From contig CAYPHJ010000005.1 in assembly GCA_964410485.1 (NCBI GenBank), positions 22,965 through 86,964 on the forward strand: a stretch of DNA of 64,000 bases, written 5' to 3'. The DNA is from CAYPHJ01 sp964410485. GTDB lineage: Bacteria; Desulfobacterota; Binatia; UBA9968. A program made the position numbers and the translations under genes. This document shows, one piece after another, positions 8,269 to 19,280 of this stretch. The notes beneath the pieces are model-generated. The model was given only the letters and a program-made list of their open reading frames with translations. It did not search any database and was not told the DNA's origin. Position 1 is the stretch's first letter; every line of letters starts with the position of its first letter.

Positions 8269-10179
8269 CTAGGTTTCTTCCAGCACCGAAGCATGCACCT
8301 GTATGTTCGCCTTCGATTTGAGATTCTCGACAAATGTTACGAGAACCTTTTGATGCCTCTCCGCGAGACTCTGCTTCATCAAGGCATCTTTCTCTTTGTC
8401 AAATCGCTCCATTTCCGCTGCCTGGCTGCCCTTGAAGGCCAGAATCAAGGCCGAATCTTGCTGCATAAAAATTCTGTCAGGGAACGGGTCGTGCGCGGAA
8501 AGAGCAAAAATGCCGGCTCTCAACTCCGGCAACTCACCGATCTTTGGGAGTTCGTGAGCATTGCGCGCGAACCACCCGGTCTCCTCGACTTTAACCCCGG
8601 CATCTGCGGCAACGCGGACAATGTCTTTTTCCGCTCTGAGTTGCTGTAACAAGCTGTTCCCTTTCTGTGACAGAAGCTCGCGCGCTTTGGCATCTGTGAG
8701 TCGCCGTTCCAGTTCCTGCCGAATCGAGTCAAGCGGCGGAACGGCGGCTTCTTTGCGCTCTTTAAGGCGCAACAGGTAATGCGCTTTCTCTCCCTGGATC
8801 ACCGGGCTGATCTCGGTTGGCTTGAGGGCGAAGGCAGTTTCATAAAACCGCTGCTCCGGCCCGATTTCAGGCAGCGCTTCGCCGGGCGAGAACCAGCCGG
8901 TGACCTGCGGCGAAACACCGCGCTCTTTGGCCACCTTGGTGAAGTCGCCCTCGCTGAGTGCTATTTCTCGATCGCGATCGGCTGTATCGACCGCGGCGTG
9001 TTTTGCTCTTTCCATTTTAAGGGTCCGCGTGATTTCCGGAGTCGCTTCTTTCAATGTCTGTGTCCGCGCTTCTTTGATATCGTCGACTTTGACAATCTGA
9101 AATCCTCCCGGGTTTTCGATCAGCTCGCTGATCTGGCCCTTGGTTAAATTAAAAATCTGCTGGTCCACCGGCGGCGGCAATTGCCCTTGCGTTATCCAAC
9201 CGATGTCACCGCCCTGCGCGGATGATGGATCGGCGGAATGTTGCTTTGCCAGGAGCGCGAAATCTTTCCCTGATTTGGCTTCCTCGAGGACACGGGCGGC
9301 GCGGGCCCTTGCCTCTTGCTTCAGTTTAGCGGTGGCTCCGGGCTCCACCCCGATAATAATGTAACGCAACTTGGCTTGCTTTGGCGTGTGGTACCTGGTC
9401 TCTCGATGCATCTGATAGTGGTCCTCGATTTCCTTGTCGCTCAGCTGAACGGACGAAACGAACGATTCAAAAGGATAGGCAAGATACTCGAGGCGAATTC
9501 TTACAGGTTCTTTGAGCGCCTCTTTGTTACGCTCGTAGAACTCGCTCACCTCTTCTTGCGTCACTTTCACTTCGGAAAAGAACTGTTTCAAGGGTAGGCG
9601 TATAAATTGCAAGTTGATTTTTTCTTGTTCCGTACGATAGCGGTCGCGCACTTCGCTTTCTGTGATGCGGACCGAGTCCAGCAGCAGCCTATAGAGCCGC
9701 TGCATCGTCAGCTGTTCTCTTTGCTCTGTTTCAAACTGCCCGGGGGTCATTCTATTGGCGCGTAAAAGCTGAAGATAACGTTCTTTGTTGAAACGCCCAT
9801 TGACTTGAAACTCCGGTACTTGCGCGATCGTGTTCACCAACTCGTCGTCGGTAATTCTAAGTCCGAGATTGCGCGCCTCTTGAAGAACCAAACGTTTTTC
9901 AATGAGGTCTTCGAGTAGCGCCCCTTTGATATTCAAGTTCTTAATCATTTCCGGCGTGAGGGAACCCTGCATCAATTCGCGATACCGCTCAAGCGCGCGC
10001 TGGTAATGCAGCGTAAACTCCTCTTGCGTAATAGTTTCGCCGTTTACCTCAGCAACGGCATAGGCTCCTGAACGTTGGTCTTGGCTGCCGCCATAAGCCA
10101 ACACAAAAACAATAATGATGATGCCCAGAAAAAATGTGATGACCCAATTTCGTTTTCGTCGGCGCAAAAAATCGAGCAT
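8269..10179 (-). CDS. ppiD: Membrane-anchored periplasmic peptidyl-prolyl isomerase / chaperone
   Basis: 636 residues. One transmembrane anchor (about residues 13-33) precedes a SurA-type N-terminal chaperone region with the EVNGETITQEEF opening. A parvulin domain lies at about residues 255-370 (LAKQHSADPSSAQGGDIGWITQGQL), followed by a second chaperone part. Length and order match PpiD/SurA_N_3 proteins, which help outer-membrane protein folding at the Sec translocon. It is divergent from mreB, with back-to-back promoters between them. A good -35/-10 pair is visible upstream. Confidence 0.9.
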   Translation of the reverse strand: MLDFLRRRKRNWVITFFLGIIIIVFVLAYGGSQDQRSGAYAVAEVNGETITQEEFTLHYQRALERYRELMQGSLTPEMIKNLNIKGALLEDLIEKRLVLQEARNLGLRITDDELVNTIAQVPEFQVNGRFNKERYLQLLRANRMTPGQFETEQREQLTMQRLYRLLLDSVRITESEVRDRYRTEQEKINLQFIRLPLKQFFSEVKVTQEEVSEFYERNKEALKEPVRIRLEYLAYPFESFVSSVQLSDKEIEDHYQMHRETRYHTPKQAKLRYIIIGVEPGATAKLKQEARARAARVLEEAKSGKDFALLAKQHSADPSSAQGGDIGWITQGQLPPPVDQQIFNLTKGQISELIENPGGFQIVKVDDIKEARTQTLKEATPEITRTLKMERAKHAAVDTADRDREIALSEGDFTKVAKERGVSPQVTGWFSPGEALPEIGPEQRFYETAFALKPTEISPVIQGEKAHYLLRLKERKEAAVPPLDSIRQELERRLTDAKARELLSQKGNSLLQQLRAEKDIVRVAADAGVKVEETGWFARNAHELPKIGELPELRAGIFALSAHDPFPDRIFMQQDSALILAFKGSQAAEMERFDKEKDALMKQSLAERHQKVLVTFVENLKSKANIQVHASVLEET

Positions 10180-10224
10180 AACTGATCAGCCTTTCGCTTC
10201 TATTATCCGTAAAACGGTCTTTTA

Positions 10225-11409
<1,185 letters not shown>

Positions 11410-11464
11410 ATGATACAGATGAACCGGCCGGGCATCCCGCCGGTTGCCGGCTATTGAGCCATTC

Positions 11465-12298
11465 ATGCTCCCGTTTGTTCGAAAAAACCAAGTTGTCCTC
11501 AGTTCCTGTTTCTGCCTTTTGGTGTCTCTCTATATCGTCACAGCCGCCGCACGCGGGCAACTCCATCACGACCCGCTTGGTCCGGCATTGCTCTGGCTCC
11601 TGCGCCCGCTTCACCTGGGCGCGCAGACGATTACCGGGTGGGGTGCCGAGATCCAGAGAGGCTTCGCGACCGCGACAAGCCTGCGCTCGGAGAACGAGCG
11701 CCTCAGAAGCCGCGTGCAAGAACTGGAAGCCGAAAGAAATCGGCTATTGGAGGCCGAGGCGACCAATCAGAGATTACAGGAGCTATTAGAATTTCGTGTG
11801 CGTCTTCCGGTAGGATCAGTCACCGCCTCTATCATCGCCAATAGCGCCAGCAGTTGGTTTCAGAGCTCCCTTCTCGACCGGGGCAGTGTCAACGGGGTGC
11901 GAAAGGGCATGGCCGTCGTGACACCGCTGGGAGTGCTCGGACAGGTTGTTTCCGTGACTAAACACAACGCCAAAGTCTTGCTGCTGACCGATCCCAACAG
12001 CGGCGTTGATGTACTGGTGCAGCGCACCAGAACACGAGGCATCGTCTCCGGTTCGCTCGATAACGGCACAATTATGAAATACGTCAAGCGCACCGAAGAC
12101 GTGAGAGAAGGAGATCGTCTGCTCACTTCCGGCGTCGACGGGGTCTTCCCGAAAGGCCTGCTGGTCGGCACTGTGACAAGGGTGGAAAAACAGCAACTGG
12201 GACTGTTCCAATTGATAGAAGTCGCTCCCGCGGTGGTTCCTTCTCGAGTCGAGGAAGTACTGGTCGTCGCTGCCGATGAACATCAACACAACCCGTAA
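11465..12298 (+). CDS. mreC: Rod-shape-determining protein MreC
   Basis: 277 residues from the ATG at 11465 (a TTG at 11444 is an alternative; neither has a strong ribosome-binding site). It has an N-terminal membrane anchor (about residues 10-30), a coiled coil with heptads at about 60-105 (SENERLRSRVQELEAERNR region) and the beta-rich MreC core with SSWFQSSLLDRGSVNGVRKGM-type motifs and LTSGVDGVFPKGLLVG. It is the periplasmic scaffold between MreB and PBP2/RodA, 55 bases after mreB. Confidence 0.94.
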   Translation: MLPFVRKNQVVLSSCFCLLVSLYIVTAAARGQLHHDPLGPALLWLLRPLHLGAQTITGWGAEIQRGFATATSLRSENERLRSRVQELEAERNRLLEAEATNQRLQELLEFRVRLPVGSVTASIIANSASSWFQSSLLDRGSVNGVRKGMAVVTPLGVLGQVVSVTKHNAKVLLLTDPNSGVDVLVQRTRTRGIVSGSLDNGTIMKYVKRTEDVREGDRLLTSGVDGVFPKGLLVGTVTRVEKQQLGLFQLIEVAPAVVPSRVEEVLVVAADEHQHNP

Positions 12299-12328
12299 GG
12301 GCGGTCGAGGACAAAAGGCTCCAATTCA

Positions 12329-12835
12329 ATGAAGCTGTCTTTGTTCTTTTTTGGCTTGGGGATTGTTCTGGTTCTCTTACAAACCACTTTCCTGCATCTC
12401 CTGCCCTTGGGCCCAATCGTGCCGGATCTCCTCCTGGTTCTTTGTGTATACTGGGGTCTGCATTACCCAACAGTCGGAGCGGCGCTAGTCACTTTTGTTC
12501 TGGGTTACTCAGTCGACGCGGTCTCGAGCAGAATTCTTGGCATCAATGCTTTTGCCATGTCCGTGGTCTTTTTGACGGTTTATTTAGCCTCCCGCTCTAT
12601 CTGGATTCATCACCCGATGGTGAGCGCCGTAGTGGTTCTACTGGCGTCCCTGGTGAAAGGGGTCGCTTTGCTGCTGGTATGGATGATTTTTTTAAATACA
12701 GAAGCGTTCTGGTCGGGTGCGCTACGAACCCTTGTGCTCGACGCTCTAATTGCAGCTGCAGTAGCGCCATTTGTGTTTGCCATGTTGCGCCGCGGTCAGA
12801 CCTATGTTGAGCATTTCGGTGCTCCCGCCCAGTAA
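12329..12835 (+). CDS. mreD: Rod-shape-determining membrane protein MreD
   Basis: 168 residues made up of about five hydrophobic helices, with the family segment PDLLLVLCVYWGL and a short charged tail. Position between mreC and the PBP2 gene, spaced 30 bases from mreC and 3 bases from mrdA, confirms the call. It is the integral membrane partner of MreC in the elongasome. Confidence 0.93.
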   Translation: MKLSLFFFGLGIVLVLLQTTFLHLLPLGPIVPDLLLVLCVYWGLHYPTVGAALVTFVLGYSVDAVSSRILGINAFAMSVVFLTVYLASRSIWIHHPMVSAVVVLLASLVKGVALLLVWMIFLNTEAFWSGALRTLVLDALIAAAVAPFVFAMLRRGQTYVEHFGAPAQ

Positions 12836-12838
12836 AAA

Positions 12839-14719
12839 ATGACTCTGTTGTCAGATATCAACAGGCAAGACGGCGCGCCGGAACTGCGCGCGCGAATTCG
12901 CCTGCTCTCGGTTCTGATAACCATCGCTTTCTTGTGCTTGACCGCGAGGCTGTTCACTCTCCAAATCGCTCAGGGCGAGCGCTTTGCATCGTTGTCGGAG
13001 AACAATCGTATTCGCATCAATCGGATTGCCGGCACCCGCGGAATGATTCTCGATCGCCGGGGCGAGCTGCTCGTTGACAGCCGGCCATCTTTCGACCTGT
13101 TTTTTACCCCTGAGGATGCCGGAGATCCGGAAAGGACGCTGCGCCTTTTGGCGCGTTTTTTACGGCGCGATGAGCAGGAGCTGCTGACCGTACTGCAGGA
13201 CAATACAAAAAGAAATGCTTTTGAAGAAATCGTCCTGGGACGGGATGTTGACTGGCCCACCATCGTCGCCGTTGAGACCCACCAGCTGGATCTGCCCGGG
13301 GTCTCGCTCCGCGTGCGCCCACGGCGCAATTATCAGGACGGGCCAATGGCTGCGCACGTTTTGGGCTATCTCGGCGAAATCGGGCCGCGACAATTGAGGA
13401 GGTTAAGACACGACGGGTACACTCTGGGGGATGAAATCGGCCACTACGGGCTGGAACGCAGATGGGAAGAGGTGTTGCGCGGCCAAAGCGGTGGCCAGCA
13501 AGTGGAGGTGGACGCGGTCGGACGGCGCATACGCGTGCTCCACGAAGTGGTGGACGTTCCGGGGTACACCGTTCATTTGACTCTTGATCGCGAACTTCAA
13601 CAGACCGCCTTTCAAGCGCTGGAAGGAAAGCAAGGGACTATTGTCGCTCTCGATGTGCGTAGCGGGGCAGTTCTGGCGATGGCCAGTACGCCGGCATTCG
13701 ATCCAAACGCTTTCGCGCGCGGCATCAGAACCGATGAATGGCGCGCTTTGGTGAACGACCCCATGCGCCCGCTCAATAATCGGGCGACACAAGGCCAATA
13801 CCCGCCCGGCTCTACGTTCAAGATTATTACGGCAATTGCGGGGCTCGAAGAAGGGGTGCTTCAACCGGATGTGCGCGTCTTTGATCCCGGATATCATGTA
13901 TTCGGCAATCGCCGGTTTCGTGACTGGAAAAAGGAAGGACACGGTTACGTCGATCTCCACAAAGCTCTCGTGGAGTCCTGCGATGTTTATTTTTATCTAC
14001 TCGGGCCGCGGTTGGGCGTCGATCACATTGCCAAGTGGTCGCGTGCCTTTGGCTTGGGCGAAAAAACGGGCTTAGCGCTCGATGATGAACGCAGCGGCCT
14101 GGTCCCGGATAGCGAATGGAAGCGGCGAAGGTTTCGCCAACCGTGGTTTCCCGGCGAAACGCTTTCGGTAGCTATCGGGCAAGGCTATTTAACGACCACG
14201 CCATTGCAAATGGCCAACCTCATGGCAGCGGTTGCCAATGGGGGGACCTTGTATCGGCCGAGGATCGTCAGCAAGGTAGAGTCCGTAGATGGCGCGATTA
14301 TTCGCGAGTATGGCCCGGAGGTTATTCGTAAAATTGAGCTCAAGTCTTCAACCCTGGCGCGGGTTCATAACGCCTTATTGGATGTGGTGCACGGTGCAAC
14401 GGGGACAGGTCGAGCCTCAAGGTCTAATTTAGTGGAAATTGGCGGCAAGACAGGAACGGCGCAGGTCATCGAGATGAAAGGTGCCTATCTCAAGAATGAA
14501 CAGCTCGCTCACTTTCATCGCGACCACGCGTGGTTTGTTGCCTATGCACCGGCCCGCAATCCACAGATTGCTGTGGCCATCCTGGTGGAGCATGGCGGTG
14601 GCGGAGGCTCGATGGCGGCGCCTCTGGCAAAACCAGTAATCGAAAAATTTATCGAATTGCAGAACCGGCCTGCGGGACAACAACAAGCGGGCGTAATAAG
14701 GACCAGCCGTGCAAATTGA
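12839..14719 (+). CDS. mrdA: Peptidoglycan D,D-transpeptidase (penicillin-binding protein 2)
   Basis: 626 residues. A single anchor (about 20-42), the PBP dimerisation domain (about 60-240) and the transpeptidase domain with the acyl-serine motif at S325-T-F-K328, the SCD triplet in VESCDVYFYLLG and KTGTAQV. PBP2 forms the crosslinking half of the elongasome with RodA. The ATG follows the mreD stop almost directly and the gene overlaps rodA by 11 bases, which indicates translational coupling. Confidence 0.96.
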   Translation: MTLLSDINRQDGAPELRARIRLLSVLITIAFLCLTARLFTLQIAQGERFASLSENNRIRINRIAGTRGMILDRRGELLVDSRPSFDLFFTPEDAGDPERTLRLLARFLRRDEQELLTVLQDNTKRNAFEEIVLGRDVDWPTIVAVETHQLDLPGVSLRVRPRRNYQDGPMAAHVLGYLGEIGPRQLRRLRHDGYTLGDEIGHYGLERRWEEVLRGQSGGQQVEVDAVGRRIRVLHEVVDVPGYTVHLTLDRELQQTAFQALEGKQGTIVALDVRSGAVLAMASTPAFDPNAFARGIRTDEWRALVNDPMRPLNNRATQGQYPPGSTFKIITAIAGLEEGVLQPDVRVFDPGYHVFGNRRFRDWKKEGHGYVDLHKALVESCDVYFYLLGPRLGVDHIAKWSRAFGLGEKTGLALDDERSGLVPDSEWKRRRFRQPWFPGETLSVAIGQGYLTTTPLQMANLMAAVANGGTLYRPRIVSKVESVDGAIIREYGPEVIRKIELKSSTLARVHNALLDVVHGATGTGRASRSNLVEIGGKTGTAQVIEMKGAYLKNEQLAHFHRDHAWFVAYAPARNPQIAVAILVEHGGGGGSMAAPLAKPVIEKFIELQNRPAGQQQAGVIRTSRAN

Positions 14720-15812
14720 TCGTCGCCTAGTTTCCCACTTCGATTGGAACCTGCTTCTCCTCACGCTCGCTTTGGTTTCGATCGGGGTGGCTACGATTTA
14801 TAGCGCGAATTATGATATTACCGAACAGCACGCGGGCGGTTTGCCGACACGGCAGATGATCTGGTTGGGCCTCGGCCTGATCGTGATGTTTGCGGCCTTT
14901 TCCTTCGACTACCACTACATAGACCGGTTGGCGTATCCATTTTATGCGGTCATTCTTTGCCTGCTTGTTTTAGTTTTGTTTATCGGGCATTCGGGGGGTG
15001 GGTCCCAGCGCTGGATCAACCTCGGTTTGTTCCGGCTCCAGCCCTCGGAACCGGCGAAGCTCGCAATCGTCTTGATGATGGCGAAATACTTGCAGGATGC
15101 CGAACAGCCGCGAGGGTACTATCTGCGCGAGCTATGGGTGCCCTTTGCGCTGGCGATCCCGCTTATTCTGTTCACATTGGTGCAGCCGGATCTTGGCACT
15201 GCCATTGTGTTAGGCATTGTTTTTCTCAGCATGTTGCTCATGGGCGGTCTCCGGCTAAAATCCTTTCTCTGGCTCGTGAGCGCGGGTGTTGCTTTTCTCC
15301 CGCTCGGCTGGCACTTTTTGAAGCCCTACCAACAGGGGCGCATTCTGACTTTTCTCGATCCGGACCGGGACCCGCTGGGAGCCGGGTACCATGTGATTCA
15401 ATCGAAAATTGCCATCGGCTCCGGCGGGCTTTTGGGTAAAGGTTTTTTGGGAGGAACACAGAACCGGCTCGATTTTCTGCCCGCCCAGCACACAGACTTT
15501 GTTTTTTCGGTCTTTTCCGAGGAATGGGGTTTCTTGGGTGCGGTAGGTTTACTGCTTCTTTACTTCGCGCTGATTGCTTATTCCCTCAGACTGATCCAGC
15601 GCGCCAAAGATCGCTTCGGCGCGCTTCTGGTGTTTGGCATGGCGGCGATTTTCTTTTGGCATGTCGTGATCAATGTGTCCATGGTCTCGGGTCTCATGCC
15701 CGTGGTCGGGGTTCCGCTCCCAATGGTGAGCTACGGCGGTTCTTCGCTGGCCTCGATGATGTTTGCCGTAGGTATTATGATCAACGTTAGCATGCGACGG
15801 TATGTCTTCTGA
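14709..15812 (+). CDS. rodA: Peptidoglycan glycosyltransferase RodA (SEDS family)
   Basis: 367 residues with about ten membrane helices. SEDS landmarks include GGSQRWINLG, FRLQPSEPAKLA, VQPDLGTAIV, the loop with FLDPDRDPLGAGYHVIQSKIAIGSGG and FVFSVFSEEWGFLGA, and the end MPVVGVPLPMVSYGGSS. It polymerises lipid II during elongation with PBP2. The start is a GTG inside the mrdA tail; the gene closes the operon. Confidence 0.96.
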   Translation: MQIDRRLVSHFDWNLLLLTLALVSIGVATIYSANYDITEQHAGGLPTRQMIWLGLGLIVMFAAFSFDYHYIDRLAYPFYAVILCLLVLVLFIGHSGGGSQRWINLGLFRLQPSEPAKLAIVLMMAKYLQDAEQPRGYYLRELWVPFALAIPLILFTLVQPDLGTAIVLGIVFLSMLLMGGLRLKSFLWLVSAGVAFLPLGWHFLKPYQQGRILTFLDPDRDPLGAGYHVIQSKIAIGSGGLLGKGFLGGTQNRLDFLPAQHTDFVFSVFSEEWGFLGAVGLLLLYFALIAYSLRLIQRAKDRFGALLVFGMAAIFFWHVVINVSMVSGLMPVVGVPLPMVSYGGSSLASMMFAVGIMINVSMRRYVF

Positions 15813-15901
15813 ATTGGAGTGGTGGAGTACTGGAGCGTTGGAGTATTGGGCGAAGAACCCAGAACCCACCACTCCATGACTCCATTACTCCAACACTCCG
15901 T
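15813..15901. repeat. Intergenic GGAGT-rich inverted repeat, copy B
   Basis: A left arm of direct units (GGAGTGGTGGAGTACTGGAG, then GTTGGAGTATTGG) faces a right arm of the complementary units (CCACCACTCCATGACTCC, then ATTACTCCAACACTCC) across about 15 bases. It lies between the convergent ends of rodA and trxA and could form a long imperfect hairpin, possibly a two-way transcription barrier. Same family as copies A, C and D. Confidence 0.65.
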
Positions 15902-15905
15902 TCTG

Positions 15906-16232
15906 CTATTGGATGGCTTTTTCGATCGCGCTTATCAGGCGCGACTTCGGCACTGCCCCGACAATTTGTTCTTTGACAGCACCGCCTTTGAGTATGATCA
16001 GATTGGGAATGCCGCGGATGCCGTAGCGTGACGCGGTGGCGGGATGATCATCCACGTTGAGCTTCGCGATTTTCAGGCGACCTTCATATTCAACCGCCAA
16101 TTCCTCGACGATTGGAGCAATGGACTTACATGGACCGCACCAGGGCGCCCAAAAGTCCACCAGTACGGGAAGCGTCGATTGAATCACTTCGGTTTCGAAA
16201 TTACTGTCGCCAACTTCGGTTACTTTTGTCAT
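15906..16232 (-). CDS. trxA: Thioredoxin
   Basis: 108 residues with the active site WCGPC at C32 and C35, the cis-proline motif RGIPNLIIL, and canonical thioredoxin length. The ATG at 16232 is set by AAGGAGG about 7 bases upstream; the longer open frame to 16496 is antisense to pepA. It is a general cytosolic disulfide reductase. Downstream of pepA on the same strand with an 11-base gap. Confidence 0.96.
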   Translation of the reverse strand: MTKVTEVGDSNFETEVIQSTLPVLVDFWAPWCGPCKSIAPIVEELAVEYEGRLKIAKLNVDDHPATASRYGIRGIPNLIILKGGAVKEQIVGAVPKSRLISAIEKAIQ

Positions 16233-16243
16233 GAGTAGCCTCC

Positions 16244-17722
16244 TTAAAGACTCGCTATGAATTTGAGCAGTGTGCGCACGCCGAATCCGGTTGCGCCTTT
16301 GGGGCAGATGGGACTGTCTTTCTCGGCGAACGCCGGGCCGGCGATATCGAGGTGGGCCCAGGGGAGACCATCGACGAATTCTTGCAGGATTAAAGCCGCG
16401 GTTATAGCGCCGCCATGAGAACCGCCGATATTTTTCATATCCGCAACACTGCTCTTGATCTCTTCCCGATATTCTTTGACCAAAGGCAAAGGCCAAAGTT
16501 TCTCCCCCGATTGGCGGGCGCAGCGCATGAGTTGGTCTGACAACGCCTGATCGTTGCTGAACAGGCCGGCGACATCGCGGCCCAACGCTACGACGCAGGC
16601 GCCCGTTAGAGTCGCCAAATTGATCATGTAATCGGGTTTATCCCTGGCGGCTAACGCCAGAGCGTCGGCTAAAATTAAACGCCCTTCGGCGTCCGTGTTA
16701 AGAACCTCAATGGTCTTGCCATTGAGATAACGGATGATATCGCCGGGCTTCTGCGCATTGCCGCCCGGAAGATTGTCGGTCGTTGGGACATAGCCGGTTA
16801 CCTCGATATCGCGTTGCAGATAGGGTAGCCGGCTCATAGCGCCGATCACAGCTGCGCCCCCTGACATATCCAGCTTCATGGTTTCCATCGACTTGGCCGG
16901 CTTCAAAGATAGGCCGCCCGAGTCGAAGGTGATTCCTTTGCCGATCAAGGCAATCCTTTTGCGTGCTTTGCGCGACGGTTGGTAGTGAATCTTGATAAAC
17001 CTCGGCTCCTCGTGGCTGCCGCGGTTGACGGCGAGGAGACCGGCGAGTTTCATCGCTTGGATCTTGTTTTTTCCCCAAACTTCCACTGACAGACCGCGAC
17101 CGCGGCAATAGCGCTTCGCCTGTTCCCCCAAAAAATGGGCGGTAGCCACGGAAGGCGGCTCATTGACGAGATCGCGGGTCAGAAATACCCCGGGTAGAAC
17201 CGCTTGGACCTCATCAATGGTCGCTTTGGTTGCCGCGCTGTGTTTTAGACCGGGTTTGAACAGCGTAAGGGTTTTCACTTCCACGGGCGGCCTGGAATTG
17301 GCGCGATATTTATTGAACTGATACGCGGCCAGAGCCATGCCTTCCAGGATCGCCGCAGCATGCTCCGCTTCGTCAGCCGGCGGGAGGAAAAAAAAGGCGA
17401 TATGTTGTGCGCTGACTGCCGACGCTTCTTTCCTGGCTCGTGCCGCGGCGTTTCTCGAGGTATCGACCGACAAGTCTCTCGAATTGCCGATCCCTACCAA
17501 TAAAAGGTAAGCGAACGGCAACATGCCGCTGGTGGGGTAGAGCAATGTTTGGCCCTCGGCGCCCGTGAATGTCCCTGCCCGGATGCGCGCTATGAGTTTT
17601 CCTCGGAGGCGTCGATCGACAGCCTCAAGAGGGCGTTCGTCCAGTTTGTGCTCCTGCACCGGCAAAACCATGAGATCGGCCCTGATGTTGTCGATGCTTG
17701 CGTCCTTGAACTTGATTTCCAT
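16244..17722 (-). CDS. pepA: Leucyl aminopeptidase (M17 family)
   Basis: 492 residues from ATG 17722 (a TTG two codons upstream is less likely, since GAAGG is better spaced to the ATG). The C-terminal catalytic domain has the metal-binding lysine/aspartate block GKGITFDSGGLSLKP and the M17 signature NTDAEGRLILADAL. The N-terminal domain is the usual macro-like fold. It releases N-terminal residues from peptides in the cytosol. Only 9 bases separate it from folE upstream. Confidence 0.95.
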   Translation of the reverse strand: MEIKFKDASIDNIRADLMVLPVQEHKLDERPLEAVDRRLRGKLIARIRAGTFTGAEGQTLLYPTSGMLPFAYLLLVGIGNSRDLSVDTSRNAAARARKEASAVSAQHIAFFFLPPADEAEHAAAILEGMALAAYQFNKYRANSRPPVEVKTLTLFKPGLKHSAATKATIDEVQAVLPGVFLTRDLVNEPPSVATAHFLGEQAKRYCRGRGLSVEVWGKNKIQAMKLAGLLAVNRGSHEEPRFIKIHYQPSRKARKRIALIGKGITFDSGGLSLKPAKSMETMKLDMSGGAAVIGAMSRLPYLQRDIEVTGYVPTTDNLPGGNAQKPGDIIRYLNGKTIEVLNTDAEGRLILADALALAARDKPDYMINLATLTGACVVALGRDVAGLFSNDQALSDQLMRCARQSGEKLWPLPLVKEYREEIKSSVADMKNIGGSHGGAITAALILQEFVDGLPWAHLDIAGPAFAEKDSPICPKGATGFGVRTLLKFIASL

Positions 17723-17731
17723 TATCAACCT

Positions 17732-18280
17732 TCAATTTCTTGGCCGAATTAGGTTCATGAATTCATTGCGCGTTTCCTGCCGAGTGCGAAAGGCGCCGAG
17801 TAAGGTGCTCGTGATGATCAATGAGTTCTGTTTTTCCACACCGCGCATTCTCATGCACAGGTGCTCGGCCTCGATCACCACCGCTACGCCCAACGGGCTG
17901 AGTTTTTCCATCATTGTGTTGGCGATTTGATTCGTCAGTCGCTCCTGAACTTGCAGTCGCCGCGCGTAAACGTCGACCAGGCGGGCAAGCTTCGAAATGC
18001 CGACAATCTTGTGATGCGGTATGTAGGCGACGTGCGCTTTGCCAAAGAAAGGAAGCAGGTGATGCTCGCACAGAGAATAGAAGTCGATATCCTTCTGCAC
18101 GATCATTTCCTCATAGTCTTCCGTAAACAGGGCGTCGTTGATCACCTTTTCGGGATCCGTCTTGTAGCCCTGAGTCAGAAATGTTAGCGCCTGGACGACT
18201 CGACCTGGCGTCTTGACCAGTCCTTCGCGGTCCGGATCTTCCCCCAGAGCCTTCAGGATGAGCCGAATCTGTTCTTCCAT
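17732..18280 (-). CDS. folE: GTP cyclohydrolase I
   Basis: 182 residues from ATG 18280, preceded by GGAG nine bases away; an ATG at 18295 is nearly as good, and the frame further upstream has no family similarity. Zinc-site residues are in [13 protein letters not shown] and [11 protein letters not shown]; the active-site histidine region is [15 protein letters not shown]. It converts GTP to 7,8-dihydroneopterin triphosphate for folate (or, elsewhere, queuosine and pterin) synthesis as a homodecamer. Confidence 0.95.
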   Translation of the reverse strand: MEEQIRLILKALGEDPDREGLVKTPGRVVQALTFLTQGYKTDPEKVINDALFTEDYEEMIVQKDIDFYSLCEHHLLPFFGKAHVAYIPHHKIVGISKLARLVDVYARRLQVQERLTNQIANTMMEKLSPLGVAVVIEAEHLCMRMRGVEKQNSLIITSTLLGAFRTRQETRNEFMNLIRPRN

Positions 18281-18542
18281 GTTGTGGGACTCCATTCCGA
18301 TCCGGGGTTTGCATTCGGCTAGTGCGACGAAGCAAATCGGAGTCAGAAAAAAGTAGCATCTGCCCGAAATCAAATCAAATTCCGGAACGGCATCGCCGCT
18401 GGCCGTCGCGCCGAAGGCCGGGGAGAAGAGCAAAGCTCGATTCGCAATTCCCGTTTGAAAACACCATCCGCCCAGCACAGTCGAAAGGCATGCCCTGAGA
18501 GTCAATCAGGCCGGAGGAGCAAAATTGAGGAGAGTTAAGGCG

Positions 18543-19280
18543 CTAGAGTCGTTTGAGCAGCCACTCCGGGGTGAAGCGAAGAGCGTATATGTTGACCAAT
18601 GTCATGGTATCGGTAAGGAGCAGCAGCCCCACGATGACCAACAAAACCCCACCGGCGATGTGGACGGCTTGGACATAGTGACGGAAGACCTCTGACAAGT
18701 GGAAGAACGAGTTGATGGCCACTGCGCTAAGAAAAAAAGGCAGAGCCAAACCGGCAGCATACGCGGAAAGGAGAAAAACGCCCCGACCGATTTCGACCGA
18801 TGTGCCGGCCAGGGCGAGTATTGCTCCCAGAATGGGTCCGACACAAGGTGTCCACGCAACGGCAAAAGTGATGCCGACCAGGACCGATCCCAGATACCCG
18901 GCAGGCTTGTCTTTCAAATTAAACTGGACGTAGCGCTCGAGGGCTTGAATTTTGAAAAGTCCGATCAAATAACATCCGACGAGCAAAATAAATAATCCAC
19001 CCGCCAAACGAATCGCATTGCGGTAACCCAAGAACAGGCTGCCAAGAAAGCTTGCCGACGCGCCTAACGAAACGAAGACAAGCGAGAAGCCGAGAATAAA
19101 AGCAAGTGAATTTAGAGCTACGCGCCACCGTACACGGCTTAATGCGCGATCGCCGCGCATCTCATCGAGGGAGACGCCCGATACGAAAGAGAGATATGAG
19201 GGGATCAAGGGAAGTACACAGGGGGATAAAAAGGAAAAAATTCCCGCGACGAAGGCGACAAAGATATTAACGTCGGTCAT
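18543..19280 (-). CDS. Cytochrome c biogenesis/thiol-disulfide transmembrane protein (CcdA/DsbD-beta family)
   Basis: 245 residues with six hydrophobic helices. Redox cysteines occur in the paired motifs FLSPCVLPLIPSYLSF (C21) and AWTPCVGPILGAIL, the hallmark of CcdA. It carries electrons from cytosolic thioredoxin across the inner membrane. The ATG overlaps the stop of the upstream tlpA-like gene (ATGA), so the two are translationally coupled and likely form one electron-relay: CcdA reduces the TlpA protein. Confidence 0.92.
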   Translation of the reverse strand: MTDVNIFVAFVAGIFSFLSPCVLPLIPSYLSFVSGVSLDEMRGDRALSRVRWRVALNSLAFILGFSLVFVSLGASASFLGSLFLGYRNAIRLAGGLFILLVGCYLIGLFKIQALERYVQFNLKDKPAGYLGSVLVGITFAVAWTPCVGPILGAILALAGTSVEIGRGVFLLSAYAAGLALPFFLSAVAINSFFHLSEVFRHYVQAVHIAGGVLLVIVGLLLLTDTMTLVNIYALRFTPEWLLKRL